Under the pieces are notes generated by a model. That model worked only from the letters and a program-made list of their open reading frames with translations. It ran no database searches and was not told where the DNA came from. From positions 4,428,001-4,492,000 of the forward strand of contig CP102274.1 in the NCBI GenBank assembly GCA_025149285.1: a stretch of 64,000 bases of DNA, in the 5' to 3' direction. This document shows, piece after piece, positions 41,964 to 51,109 of this stretch (the stretch's first letter is position 1; the number at the start of each line of letters is the position of its first letter). Made by a program: the position numbers and the translations under genes. This DNA is from Hungatella hathewayi. Its GTDB lineage: Bacteria; Bacillota; Clostridia; Lachnospirales; Lachnospiraceae.

Positions 41964-44900
41964 TTATTTAAAATACTTCACACCGGATTCAAAAATCTTC
42001 ATATCCTGCTCCCCGTAAATATTCATGGCAACCGCCTCGCCCCGTCTCTCGGAGTGGGCCATCTTACCAAGAATCCTGCCATCCGGACTTGTTATGCCCT
42101 CGATCGCCATGTAGGAACCGTTCGGGTTCCAGAATTCATCCATAGTCGGATTTCCGTTCTCATCCACATACTGAGTGGCCACCTGGCCGTTATGAAACAG
42201 CTTTTTAATCCAATCCTCATTCGCCACGAAACGTCCCTCGCCGTGAGAAGCCGGATTGCAGTATACGCCGCCCAGTTCGGCTTCCTGCAGCCATGGAGAC
42301 TTATTTGTCACCACTTTTGTATAAACCATCTTGGAAATATGGCGTCCGATGGTGTTCATTGCCAGAGTTGGAGAATCCTTTCTCTGTGCCGTGATGGTTC
42401 CTTCCGGTACCAGTCCCAGCTTAATCAGCGCCTGGAAGCCATTGCAGATGCCCAGCATCAGACCGTCGCGCTCATTTAACAGCTTTTCGATCTCCTCCCT
42501 GATTACCGCGTTCCGGAATACGGTTGCGAAGAATTTCGCGGACCCCTCCGGCTCGTCGCCTGCGGAGAAGCCGCCCGGGAACATGACGATCTGGGCTTTT
42601 GCGATCTCTTTTCTGTACTCTTCCACAGACTCCCTGATATCGTCAGCGTTCCTGTTCTTAAATACCTTTGTTACCACATTTGCACCGGCCCGCTCAAATG
42701 CCTTCCGGCTGTCGTACTCGCAGTTGGTACCCGGGAATACCGGAATAAATACGTTCGGTTTTGCAGTCTTATGTCTGCAGACATAAATGTCCTTTGTATC
42801 GAAGAGTCCTTCCGTCACCGGTGTATTTACAACGCCGGATCTGGTCGGGAACACACTCTCCAGGGTCTCTGTCCATGCATTCAGCGCCTCGTCCATGGTG
42901 ATAGCCGCACTGCCGTATTCCAGCACTCCGCGGTCCGTCACCTCACCGATTACCGTGTAAGAGATGGACAGTTCGCCCACCTTTCCATCAGGAACTTCGC
43001 AGACAATATCGCCCCAGCCTGCTGCAAAGAAGTCTCTCGGATCCACATTGTGCTCGATCTTAACGCCCAGCTTATTGCCGAACGCCATCTTTGCCACGGA
43101 TTCAGCCAGTCCATGACCTTCCACCGCATAAGCGGAAATGACTCTGCCAGCCGTAATCTCGTTATAAAGCTTCTCATACCCATCCATGAGCTGCTCATAG
43201 ACCGGTAAATCGTACGAATCCTTCTCAATACGGAATACCACAATCTTACTTCCGGCCTTCTTAAACTCCGGAGTAATAATGTGCTTCTGATCTGCGGTAT
43301 CCACCGCAAAGGAAACCAGTGTCGGCGGAACGTCGATCTCGTTAAAGGTTCCGGACATGCTGTCCTTTCCTCCGATGGAAGGCAGCCCAAAGCCCAGCTG
43401 GGCCTCGTAGGCCCCCAGCAGTGCGGAGAACGGCTGGCTCCAGCGGGAGGCCTCCTCCGTCATCCGACGGAAATACTCCTGGAACGTAAAACGGATCTTT
43501 TTATAATCGCCTCCTGCTGCCACGATCTTGGCCACAGAAGATACAACTGCGTATACAGCGCCGTGATACGGGCTCCAGCTGGATAAATACGGATCAAAGC
43601 CGTAGCTCATCATCGTCACCGTATCCGTCTTTCCGGAAAGCACCGGCAGTTTTGCCACCATGGACTGGGTCTCTGTCAGCTGATACTTACCGCCGTAAGG
43701 CATGAATACGCTGCCCGCGCCGATGGAACCGTCGAACATCTCTACCAGACCCTTCTGAGAGCAGACGTTTAAATCGGAAAGTACGTTCATCCACTCGTTC
43801 CGGACATCGGAAATTTCCTTCTTATCAAACGCACTGCCCTCCTTATTCGGGACCTCCACAACGACGGAAGACTCCTGATGAGCTCCGTTCGTATCCAGGA
43901 ACGCACGGCTGATATCCACGATATTTCTGCCTCTCCAGTTCATCACCAGACGCGGCTCCTCAGTCACTACGGCAACCTCGACGGCCTCTAAGTTCTCTTC
44001 CGCCGCATAGGCTAAAAACTGTTTCACGTCCTTTGGATCGATCACGACAGCCATACGCTCCTGGCTCTCGGAGATGGCGATCTCCGTTCCATCCAGACCG
44101 GCATATTTCTTCGGAACCTTGTCCAGATCAATCTTCAGACCGTCAGCCAGCTCACCGATGGCAACGGATACGCCGCCTGCGCCGAAATCGTTGCACTTCT
44201 TAATGATACTGCTGACCTCCGCCCGGCGGAACAGTCTCTGGATCTTACGCTCAGTAGGCGCATTTCCCTTCTGTACCTCGGCTCCGCAGGTCTCGATGGA
44301 AGACTCTGTATGTACTTTGGAGGAACCGGTAGCGCCGCCGCAGCCGTCACGTCCGGTACGTCCGCCCAGCAGAATGATGATATCACCCGGATCGGAGGTC
44401 TCACGGATTACATTTTTACGCGGAGCCGCCCCCATGACGGCGCCGATCTCCATACGTTTTGCAACGTAGTTGGGATGGTAAATCTCCTTCACATATCCGG
44501 TGGCAAGACCGATCTGGTTGCCATAGGAACTGTATCCGCTGGCTGCACCGGTCACGATCTTTCTCTGAGGAAGCTTTCCCTTTAAAGTCTCGTTTAACGG
44601 CTTCGTCGGATCGGCTGCGCCGGTCACACGCATGGCCTGATATACATAGGTACGTCCGGACAGCGGATCACGGATGGCTCCGCCAAGACAGGTGGCAGCG
44701 CCGCCGAAGGGCTCGATCTCCGTCGGATGGTTGTGAGTCTCATTCTTGAAATTGACGAGCCACTCCTCTTCTTTTCCGTCGATTTCCACCGGCACCACGA
44801 TGCTGCAGGCATTAATCTCGTCAGATACCTCTAAGTCTTCCAGTTTTCCTTCCATGCGCAGCTTCTTCATGGCCATCAGTGCCAGATCCATCAGGCAGAC

Positions 44901-45713
44901 GAATTTGCCGCTCTTGCCCTTTAACACGACTTCACGGTCGGATAAATATTTATGATACGTATGTTCCATGGGAGCCCGGTAATCACCTTCTGTAAAGGTT
45001 ACATCCTTCAGTTCCGTCTGGAATGTAGTATGGCGGCAGTGATCGGACCAGTACGTATCCAGAACGCGGATCTCCGTCATGGACGGGTCTCTCTTCTCCT
45101 CATCCCTGAAGTAATTCTGAATATGCATAAAATCCTTAAATGTCATGGCAAGGTTCAGGGAATCGTAAACTTCCTTTAATGCGCCTTCTCCGAAGGTCTG
45201 GAATCCGTCGAATATGATAACGTCGGCCGGCGTCTCGAAGACAGTCAAAAGCGTCTCCGGCTTCGTCTCATCCGTCTCTCTGGAATCCACAGGATTGATG
45301 CAGAACGACTTGATATCCGCGGCTTCCGCCTCTGTCAGAGTTCCGGAAATCACATACGTAGTGGCCGATTTAATCACCGGCTCCTCATCTTCCTTCAAAA
45401 GCTTCACACACTGCTCTGCAGAATCGGCCCGCTGGTCAAACTGGCCCGGCAGATACTCTACAGCAAACACCACATCGGCTTCGTTCCTCGGAAAGGTCTC
45501 CTCATAGACCTCGTCCACCGGCGGCTCGGAAAAAATCGTCGCAAGCGCGGTCCGGTACGTCTCATCAGATAAATTCTCTATATCATAACGGATCAGAACG
45601 CGCACGTCCGTCACGGTATCAATTCCGAGATAACTGGCAATCTCCTCCTTCAGCTCATGGGCCTTTACGGCAAAGGCCGGTTTCTTCTCTACATATACTC
45701 TTCTTACGCTCAT
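41964..45713 (-). CDS. purL: Phosphoribosylformylglycinamidine synthase, single-chain
   Basis: Purine synthesis enzyme that turns FGAR into FGAM with glutamine and ATP. It is the large single-chain form: an N-terminal PurS-like part, two AIRS-type repeats (e.g. TRIVLDTYWSDHCRHT-type text seen as VLDTYWSDHCRHTTF; NHPTEIEPFGGAATCLGGAI) and a C-terminal glutaminase with Cys in MLGICNGFQALIKLG and a later His in NPASHGEGRF. The start MSVRRVYVEKKPAFAVKAHE at 45713 has GGAGG five bases upstream. About 1249 residues is full length. An AT-rich dyad lies upstream. Confidence 0.96.
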   Translation of the reverse strand: MSVRRVYVEKKPAFAVKAHELKEEIASYLGIDTVTDVRVLIRYDIENLSDETYRTALATIFSEPPVDEVYEETFPRNEADVVFAVEYLPGQFDQRADSAEQCVKLLKEDEEPVIKSATTYVISGTLTEAEAADIKSFCINPVDSRETDETKPETLLTVFETPADVIIFDGFQTFGEGALKEVYDSLNLAMTFKDFMHIQNYFRDEEKRDPSMTEIRVLDTYWSDHCRHTTFQTELKDVTFTEGDYRAPMEHTYHKYLSDREVVLKGKSGKFVCLMDLALMAMKKLRMEGKLEDLEVSDEINACSIVVPVEIDGKEEEWLVNFKNETHNHPTEIEPFGGAATCLGGAIRDPLSGRTYVYQAMRVTGAADPTKPLNETLKGKLPQRKIVTGAASGYSSYGNQIGLATGYVKEIYHPNYVAKRMEIGAVMGAAPRKNVIRETSDPGDIIILLGGRTGRDGCGGATGSSKVHTESSIETCGAEVQKGNAPTERKIQRLFRRAEVSSIIKKCNDFGAGGVSVAIGELADGLKIDLDKVPKKYAGLDGTEIAISESQERMAVVIDPKDVKQFLAYAAEENLEAVEVAVVTEEPRLVMNWRGRNIVDISRAFLDTNGAHQESSVVVEVPNKEGSAFDKKEISDVRNEWMNVLSDLNVCSQKGLVEMFDGSIGAGSVFMPYGGKYQLTETQSMVAKLPVLSGKTDTVTMMSYGFDPYLSSWSPYHGAVYAVVSSVAKIVAAGGDYKKIRFTFQEYFRRMTEEASRWSQPFSALLGAYEAQLGFGLPSIGGKDSMSGTFNEIDVPPTLVSFAVDTADQKHIITPEFKKAGSKIVVFRIEKDSYDLPVYEQLMDGYEKLYNEITAGRVISAYAVEGHGLAESVAKMAFGNKLGVKIEHNVDPRDFFAAGWGDIVCEVPDGKVGELSISYTVIGEVTDRGVLEYGSAAITMDEALNAWTETLESVFPTRSGVVNTPVTEGLFDTKDIYVCRHKTAKPNVFIPVFPGTNCEYDSRKAFERAGANVVTKVFKNRNADDIRESVEEYRKEIAKAQIVMFPGGFSAGDEPEGSAKFFATVFRNAVIREEIEKLLNERDGLMLGICNGFQALIKLGLVPEGTITAQRKDSPTLAMNTIGRHISKMVYTKVVTNKSPWLQEAELGGVYCNPASHGEGRFVANEDWIKKLFHNGQVATQYVDENGNPTMDEFWNPNGSYMAIEGITSPDGRILGKMAHSERRGEAVAMNIYGEQDMKIFESGVKYFK

Positions 45714-45756
45714 AATTTCCTCCTTGGAAAGAATCTGCTTCTCATTAATACAATAA

Positions 45757-45801
45757 TACCACAAGATATATCAATTAGAAAAATTAATATATCTTATGGT
45801 A
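45757..45801. promoter_or_regulatory. AT-rich inverted repeat upstream of purL
   Basis: A 45-base dyad with arms TACCA-AAGATATAT-AATT and the near-complement around a short centre. It lies in the 130 bases between the DUF2628-like gene and purL and could be an operator or a processing hairpin. Confidence 0.5.
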
Positions 45802-45842
45802 TTAATTAATGTTTCTTATATTTATGAAATTTCATAAAAATG

Positions 45843-46367
45843 CTATAAAAAGAAGGAAATCAGCCAGGAGACCGCCCACTGAAGAACCAGACTGACAGCC
45901 CACAGAATGATTACCCCTATGACACTGGTACCTCCCGCCTTCTGCAGAGCTTCTGTGCGGGCGGTCTTCTCCGAGGCGCGCCTTGCGCGGCATCCCTCTT
46001 TGTCCAGAATGGCGCTTATATGGCGGCAGTAGAGCCGGTCTCCCAGCAGACCGAACACAACCATGGACAGAACGAACAGGCCTGCCGCTGTGCCCATGAA
46101 CACCAGCGCATTGTCCGCAGACAGAACCGTGCTCTCCAGGACGGATAATACCACCGTATAGACCACATTAAATCCCATAATGGCCGCTGCCGCCTTCCAC
46201 ATCTTCCGGTAGGCAAACCATAACGCGGTAAACAGCGCCGCACACCAGTTAAAGCTGTAACCTTTCTCATGAATCCGTTGGAACTTTCTCAGATAGACAT
46301 CACTCTTTTTTCCGACACTCATCATAATATCTGAGATGAGATACTCACCGATCCTCATATCGGCCAT
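45843..46367 (-). CDS. DUF2628-like membrane protein
   Basis: A protein of about 174 residues with the DUF2628-like opening YLRKFQRIHEKGYSFNWCAA followed by ALWFAYRKMWKAAAAIM, three to four hydrophobic helices and a polar basic loop (CRARRASEKTARTEALQK). The start is set at MADMRIGEYL (46367) after GGGGGAA. Function unknown; related proteins are small inner-membrane proteins of bacteria and phages. It lies 129 bases upstream of purL on the same strand. Confidence 0.75.
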   Translation of the reverse strand: MADMRIGEYLISDIMMSVGKKSDVYLRKFQRIHEKGYSFNWCAALFTALWFAYRKMWKAAAAIMGFNVVYTVVLSVLESTVLSADNALVFMGTAAGLFVLSMVVFGLLGDRLYCRHISAILDKEGCRARRASEKTARTEALQKAGGTSVIGVIILWAVSLVLQWAVSWLISFFL

Positions 46368-46487
46368 GCGTTCCCCCTTCACTTTTCGCGTTCCCCTCTC
46401 CTTAAAACCGCAGCATCGCGCAAACGGCTTTTTTCGTAATCCGTTCTATTATACCACGCTTTTCCCAAAATGGTTTACTTTTTTCTT

Positions 46488-47735
46488 TCACTTCTTTTCT
46501 ACATCTGTGTAATAGAGATGTCTTGGCAGTCCATCCACCATGATCGGCGTCAGTTCTGCCTGAATGAGCGGTTTGATGTAGCTTACAAACTCCTCTGTGA
46601 CATAGTCGCCCGCCTCATTGATCCACTCCCGCGGCACCTTCTTTTCCACGTTTGCCACCTTATGGACATCGTAGATATCCGTCACACAGATATACGGGTC
46701 GTCGGAGACGCGCTTTAAGATGATCATTTTGCCTGTCTCCCCTTCAAATGCAGCCTTCACAGCAGCCCCGCCTACCTGAAACGCCTCGGTGATGTCAACA
46801 CGGGAAACAATATGGGAAGCGCTGCGCTGCAGAGAGTTAAACTCGATGGCTCTCGTCTTGCATCCGACTTCCCGCGAAATCTTCTCGGCCAGATACCTAG
46901 CTGTCCCGGTAAGCTGTTTGTGTCCAAAGGCGTCCACATAGTCAATGCTGTCAGTCAGCTCACAGACATAACGGCCATCCGCCATCTTGACGCCCTCGGA
47001 TATCGCAACCACCACAGATTTTTTCCGCTTATGGAGGTCTTCTGCTTTTTTCATAAACGTATCCACATCGAAGGGAATCTCAGGAAGGAAGATCATGTCC
47101 GGCCCTTCACAGTCTTCACACTTGGCCAGGGCGGCCGCTCCCGTAAGCCAGCCGGCATTGCGGCCCATGATTTCTAAAAGTGTCACATTCTGCTGGTCGT
47201 ACACCAGGCCGTCACGGATCACTTCCTTTGTGATGGAACCTATGTATTTTGCCGCGCTGCCATATCCCGGCGTATGGTCCGTCGCGGCCAGATCATTGTC
47301 AATGGTTTTCGGCACGCCCATGAACCGGATTTTGCTGCCGTTTAAGATGGAGTAATCGGAAAGTTTTTTTATCGTATCCATGGAGTCATTGCCGCCGATA
47401 TAGAAGAAGTATTCCACCTCCAGTTTCTCCAGAATGGAAAAGATCTTTTTATAGATCTCCTGGTCTTCACAGATCTCCGGCAGCTTGTAGCGGCAGGAGC
47501 CTAAATAAGCGGAAGGGGTTCTCTTTAACAGTTCGATATCCAGATCATTGTTTATGTGTTCCGACAGGTCCACATACCGTTCTTCCAGCAGTCCCTGAAT
47601 GCCGTGCAGCATGCCGAAAACGCGTTTCGCACCTCTGTCCTTTGCCGTCTTATAGACGCCTGCAAGACTGGAATTAATGACCGCCGTGGGGCCGCCTGAC
47701 TGGCCGACAATTACATTTCCTCTTACTTCTTTCAT
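46488..47735 (-). CDS. pfp: 6-phosphofructokinase, probably pyrophosphate-dependent
   Basis: Glycolytic enzyme acting on fructose 6-phosphate. The 415-residue protein has GQSGGPTAVINSSLAGVY at the phosphate site, IGGNDSMDTIKK and GVPKTIDNDLAATDHTPGYG. Lys in PKTIDND in place of Gly is the mark of pyrophosphate-linked or longer PFKs, and the GGND loop differs from ATP-PFK GGDGS. I therefore infer PPi use, as described in several clostridia, but ATP use is not excluded. The start at 47735 follows GGAGG with a nine-base gap. A TTGACT promoter and a perfect 16-bp palindrome lie upstream. Confidence 0.88.
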   Translation of the reverse strand: MKEVRGNVIVGQSGGPTAVINSSLAGVYKTAKDRGAKRVFGMLHGIQGLLEERYVDLSEHINNDLDIELLKRTPSAYLGSCRYKLPEICEDQEIYKKIFSILEKLEVEYFFYIGGNDSMDTIKKLSDYSILNGSKIRFMGVPKTIDNDLAATDHTPGYGSAAKYIGSITKEVIRDGLVYDQQNVTLLEIMGRNAGWLTGAAALAKCEDCEGPDMIFLPEIPFDVDTFMKKAEDLHKRKKSVVVAISEGVKMADGRYVCELTDSIDYVDAFGHKQLTGTARYLAEKISREVGCKTRAIEFNSLQRSASHIVSRVDITEAFQVGGAAVKAAFEGETGKMIILKRVSDDPYICVTDIYDVHKVANVEKKVPREWINEAGDYVTEEFVSYIKPLIQAELTPIMVDGLPRHLYYTDVEKK

Positions 47736-47771
47736 CTCCACATTCCTCCATGACCATGATTATTCTTATTT

Positions 47772-47830
47772 TTGTAAGTACTTACAATTCTTACGTTCCT
47801 ATCATAATATAGAGAAATTGTAAAAGTCAA
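47772..47830 (-). promoter_or_regulatory. pfp promoter with 16-bp palindromic operator
   Basis: Minus strand: TTGACT (47830-47825), 18 bases, TATGAT (47806-47801). Downstream lies the perfect palindrome TTGTAAGTACTTACAA (47772-47787), in the early transcribed region, a likely repressor site. The half sites resemble Rex (TTGTTAA) but with one base fewer. Confidence 0.65.
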
Positions 47831-47907
47831 CTGTAGATATTTTATTCACAAATTTTCATTGTTTTACAATGGGTACATGCCTTTTTCCTCAAAAAAAGCA
47901 GGGCGTT

Positions 47908-48159
47908 TTATGCGCTCTGCTCTTCCACTGCAGTCACATTCGACTCCAGCATTTCTTTCAATTCTTCCATCCCGATTCCCTGTTCCGTAAGCAAACCGCG
48001 GATCGTCTTGAACTCTTCCAGTTCAATCTGTTCGTTTAATGTTTTTTCCTTCTCTTTTAAGGTGACGAGACAGTTCTCATACTGCCTGATGCTCTCCCTA
48101 ACCTCATTTAACTGATCCTGCAACTTCTCCACCGGTGATTTTCTTACGCCTCTTGCCAT
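47908..48159 (-). CDS. Small coiled-coil protein (83 aa)
   Basis: An 83-residue, highly charged helical protein: KLQDQLNEVRESIRQYENCL, VTLKEKEKTLNEQIELEEF, then a short helical end GMEELKEMLESNVTAVEE. It resembles the small DUF4315-type coiled-coil proteins of Firmicutes but I am not sure of that. The start MARGVRKSPVEK is basic. It has a purine-rich leader with AAGGAAAAGGAGC before the ATG. No partner gene is close. Confidence 0.6.
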   Translation of the reverse strand: MARGVRKSPVEKLQDQLNEVRESIRQYENCLVTLKEKEKTLNEQIELEEFKTIRGLLTEQGIGMEELKEMLESNVTAVEEQSA

Positions 48160-48269
48160 ATTGAAAATGCTCCTTTTCCTTTATGATATAGGTTGTATCA
48201 TTCTTTTTTAGTATATGTTAAAAAGTGGGAAGTTATTCCATAATCAGTAAATTAGCTTCTTTGTCAGCC

Positions 48270-48881
48270 TCATTGATGCAGATGCGCGGTGTCATTCACC
48301 TCCAGCAGCATATAATCCTGAGTAACCGGATTATAGTTCACAGTGGTAATGCTGGCATTGTCAACAATAATCTCCGATTCCTCCGGATGATTTCTCATTA
48401 AGTAAGCGACAATATAAGCCATGGTCGCGCCGTGGGACACAACCGCAATATCTTCCCGGCCATTCGTCATACCCATGACCGTCTCAATCGCGCCTGCCAC
48501 CCGTTCCATGACCATCATCTGGGTTTCTCCGCCGGGCGGCGCCACCTCCACTGGATTGATGAACCACCGCTCATACTCGTTTGGATACTGTTCCTTTATC
48601 TCAGCCCACGTCATGCCTTCCCACTTGCCGAATTCCACTTCGATGAGCCCCGGAACCAGATAGATATCCACATGCTGGCGGTCGCCGATCATCCGTGCCG
48701 TCTCCACCGCCCGCATGAGCGTGCTGGAGAATATCTTTGTCACTGGTCTGCTGTCCATCCCTTCCGCCACAAGCTTCGCCTGGGCTCTCCCCGTGTCGTT
48801 TAAGGGAATATCATGGCTGCCCTGAATCTTTCCCTGGATATTCCAGTCCGTCTGTCCGTGGCGTATCAGATATAATTTCAT
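48270..48881 (-). CDS. Histidine phosphatase family protein
   Basis: A 203-residue phosphatase of the phosphoglycerate mutase-like superfamily. LYLIRHGQTDWNIQGKIQG has the phospho-accepting His of RHG, followed by the second-His motif VVSHGATMAYIVAYL and the acidic EVEFGKWEGMTW. It could act on small phosphometabolites such as sugar phosphates or cobalamin precursors. It starts with ATGA overlap with the sigma-like gene, so the two are translationally coupled. Confidence 0.9.
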   Translation of the reverse strand: MKLYLIRHGQTDWNIQGKIQGSHDIPLNDTGRAQAKLVAEGMDSRPVTKIFSSTLMRAVETARMIGDRQHVDIYLVPGLIEVEFGKWEGMTWAEIKEQYPNEYERWFINPVEVAPPGGETQMMVMERVAGAIETVMGMTNGREDIAVVSHGATMAYIVAYLMRNHPEESEIIVDNASITTVNYNPVTQDYMLLEVNDTAHLHQ

Positions 48882-49471
48882 TCTTCTCCGTCCTCCGCCC
48901 CGGTAATCTCAATACCTTCCACCTCCGCCAAGTCTTCCAGATCTGCGTTTTCCGCATTCATGCTCATGGCGTCCATCGCCATCTTCATGATGTCCTTCAC
49001 TTCACCTGCCGTCATTTTCATCTTATCTGCCAGTTCTTCCACCGTGGCCTCACGTCCCAGTTCCTTCGCAAGCATCTGGGACACAGTCTGCAGGACATTG
49101 ACTCTGGCCGCCAGTTCTTCTCCCGTCTGTTTCGCGGACTGCTGTTCCTCCACCGCCAGGTCAAGGGCAGCCTTCATCCGTGCCGCTAAAAAGCCCTCGA
49201 AATCGCCGTCTCCCGCGTCGGTCAAGAATTCCGTCACCGCCATGGTAAGCGCCATATTGGCCTCAGCAACCAGATCCGTTAACAGGACGCCTTTGCCGTC
49301 ATACTCTTTCGCACACTTTAATGCAGCTTCCAAATTGCCTTCGATCAGACGCTTCTTCGCCCCTTCATTACCGGCTGCAGCATCGTTTAACAGCTGCGTG
49401 TTCTCCTCCTGTGTACAGGGTGTGATTGCTTTCATCTCTTCCAGGTACATCTGGTAAAAATCATCATGCAT
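48878..49471 (-). CDS. Degenerate sigma-70-like protein, regions 2 and 3 only
   Basis: A 197-residue acidic protein. AAGNEGAKKRLIEGNLEAAL and LLTDLVAEANMALTMAVTEF look like sigma-70 regions 1.2-2.2, and AKELGREATVEELADKMKMT like region 3. The DNA-melting and -10 reading part is not recognisable (FEGFLAARMKAALDLAVEEQ in its place) and region 4 is absent; the end is instead an acidic tail (NAENADLEDLAEVEGIEI). It may bind RNA polymerase without promoter choice, for example as a decoy. It is coupled to the phosphatase gene. A perfect palindrome sits in its leader. Confidence 0.7.
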   Translation of the reverse strand: MHDDFYQMYLEEMKAITPCTQEENTQLLNDAAAGNEGAKKRLIEGNLEAALKCAKEYDGKGVLLTDLVAEANMALTMAVTEFLTDAGDGDFEGFLAARMKAALDLAVEEQQSAKQTGEELAARVNVLQTVSQMLAKELGREATVEELADKMKMTAGEVKDIMKMAMDAMSMNAENADLEDLAEVEGIEITGAEDGEE

Positions 49472-49493
49472 AACTCTTACACTCCTTCCGGCC

Positions 49494-49608
49494 GTTAACT
49501 GTTACTGTTCCCAGCCCCATAGGCCCCTGCCTCCCGGTCAGCCCCAGCCGGCTCATGGGGCTGACCGGGAGGCAGGGGCCTATGGGGCTGGGAACAGTAA
49601 CAGTTAAC
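49494..49608. repeat. Perfect 53-bp inverted repeat
   Basis: Left arm 49494-49546 and right arm 49556-49608 are exact complements; the loop is nine bases (49547-49555). The ends read GTTAACTGTTACTGTTCCCA. It lies 22 bases before the sigma-like ATG and directly downstream of a TTGACA box (49634-49629), whose -10 (TAAGTT, 49611-49606) overlaps the repeat. There is no T tract. Confidence 0.93.
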
Positions 49609-49697
49609 TTACCATAATCTGGTATTTTTGTCAATTTCCTTTACAAATCCATCGCATTCGTGATAGAATGTCCTTAGATTTATAAGGAGGACTAATA

Positions 49698-50573
49698 ATG
49701 GATATCAATTACGAATTGTATAAAGTCTTTTACCATGTTGCTGCCACGCTGAGCTTCTCCGAAGCGTCGAAACAGCTGTTTATTTCACAGTCGGCGGTCA
49801 GCCAGTCCATCAAAGTGCTGGAGAAAAAGCTGAATCAGACGCTCTTCATCCGGAGCACGAAAAAAGTCCAACTTACCCCGGAAGGCGAGATTCTCCTAAA
49901 GCACGTGGAACCCGCCATCAATTTGATTCAAAAAGGGGAAAATCAGCTTCTGGAGGCCAATACCTTAAACGGCGGACAGCTGCGCATCGGCGCCAGTGAC
50001 ACCATCTGCCGTTATTATCTCATTCCATACTTAAACCGTTTCCATAAGGCATACCCCAACGTTCATATAAAGGTCACCAACCAGACCTCCATCGAGTGCG
50101 CCCATTTACTGGAAAACGGACAGGTTGATTTCATCATCACCAACTATCCCAACTCCGGCCTCTCCAATTCGCAGAACGTCCGGGTGATCAACGAATTTCA
50201 CGATGTCTTCGTCGCCAATCAGGAGTATTTCCCGCTGAAGGGCGAGGCAGTCAGCCTGCAGAAGCTCCAGACATACCCGATCCTGATGCTGGACAGGAAG
50301 AGCACCACCAGCGAATTCCTGCACCATATGTTCCAGCGGGAACAGCTGGATCTCGTTCCGGAAATCGAGTTGAGCAGCAATGATTTACTGATCGATCTGG
50401 CGCGAATCGGTCTGGGAATCGCCTTTGTTCCCGATTTCTGTATTCCGGAAAATGACAAAGACTTATTCATCGTCAGGTTAACAGAAAAGATGCCTGCGCG
50501 CCAGATGATCGTAGCCTATAATGAAAGCCTTCCCGTTTCCCAGGCTTCCAAACAGTTTATGGACATGATGTGA
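49698..50573 (+). CDS. LysR family transcriptional regulator
   Basis: A 291-residue LysR-type regulator. The N-terminal HTH is LYKVFYHVAATLSFSEASKQ then LFISQSAVSQSIKVLEKKLN, and the effector domain begins near residue 90 (LRIGASDTICRYYLIPYLNR). It resembles the CysB/CysL subgroup, which binds small effectors. AAGGAGG lies seven bases upstream of the ATG. It is divergent from the sigma-like gene across the palindrome, so it may control that pair; targets are otherwise unknown. Confidence 0.92.
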   Translation: MDINYELYKVFYHVAATLSFSEASKQLFISQSAVSQSIKVLEKKLNQTLFIRSTKKVQLTPEGEILLKHVEPAINLIQKGENQLLEANTLNGGQLRIGASDTICRYYLIPYLNRFHKAYPNVHIKVTNQTSIECAHLLENGQVDFIITNYPNSGLSNSQNVRVINEFHDVFVANQEYFPLKGEAVSLQKLQTYPILMLDRKSTTSEFLHHMFQREQLDLVPEIELSSNDLLIDLARIGLGIAFVPDFCIPENDKDLFIVRLTEKMPARQMIVAYNESLPVSQASKQFMDMM

Positions 50574-50577
50574 GAGC

Positions 50578-50608
50578 CGGCGCTGACAGGATTTTCCCGT
50601 CAGCGCCG
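50578..50608. terminator. Hairpin between LysR and GNAT genes
   Basis: CGGCGCTGAC / GTCAGCGCCG stem with an 11-base centre; no long T tract. A probable weak terminator between convergent genes. Confidence 0.55.
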
Positions 50609-51109
50609 ATTGTATACCATCAGAGAATTCCCCCACATCTCGTCCCGGTAAGAAAACTCTTCCGGTCTGTACTCCTCTTCCCGGAACCCCGCCTTTTCAT
50701 AGCAGCGCTTCGCACCCGGATTACAGTCGAATACCTTCAGCGTAATCCGCTTCATCCCCAGGAAATCCACGGCATACGCTGCCGCCATAGCCACCATCTG
50801 CTGTCCCACTCCGCGGCCTCTTACCTCCGGTGCCAGGACAATGTATCCCATATGCACACTGTCCGCCTCGTAATCCGCCGCCGCCATTTTAAAGCTTCCA
50901 ACCGGTTTTCCCGATTCATCCAGAGCCGTAAATCCCCAGGCCCTGGAATCCTGATCCAGTTCAGCGTAATAGGCATCCATCTGCCCATCCGTCAACGGAA
51001 AGGTAAAACCATCGCGGCACCACATACGCATCTGTCTCTCATCGGAAAACCATTTCATCAATTCTCTTCCGTCTTCCCTCTTACAGGGCCGAAGTCTCAG
51101 TTTCATCAT
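50600..51109 (-). CDS. GNAT family N-acetyltransferase
   Basis: A 169-residue acetyltransferase. LRLRPCKREDGRELMKWFSD at the start, the acetyl-CoA loop LAPEVRGRGVGQQMVAMAAA and the family tail VFDCNPGAKRCYEKAGFREE are clear. It overlaps the 3' end of the helicase gene by 29 bases, so the two are probably co-transcribed. Substrate unknown. Confidence 0.9.
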   Translation of the reverse strand: MMKLRLRPCKREDGRELMKWFSDERQMRMWCRDGFTFPLTDGQMDAYYAELDQDSRAWGFTALDESGKPVGSFKMAAADYEADSVHMGYIVLAPEVRGRGVGQQMVAMAAAYAVDFLGMKRITLKVFDCNPGAKRCYEKAGFREEEYRPEEFSYRDEMWGNSLMVYNRR

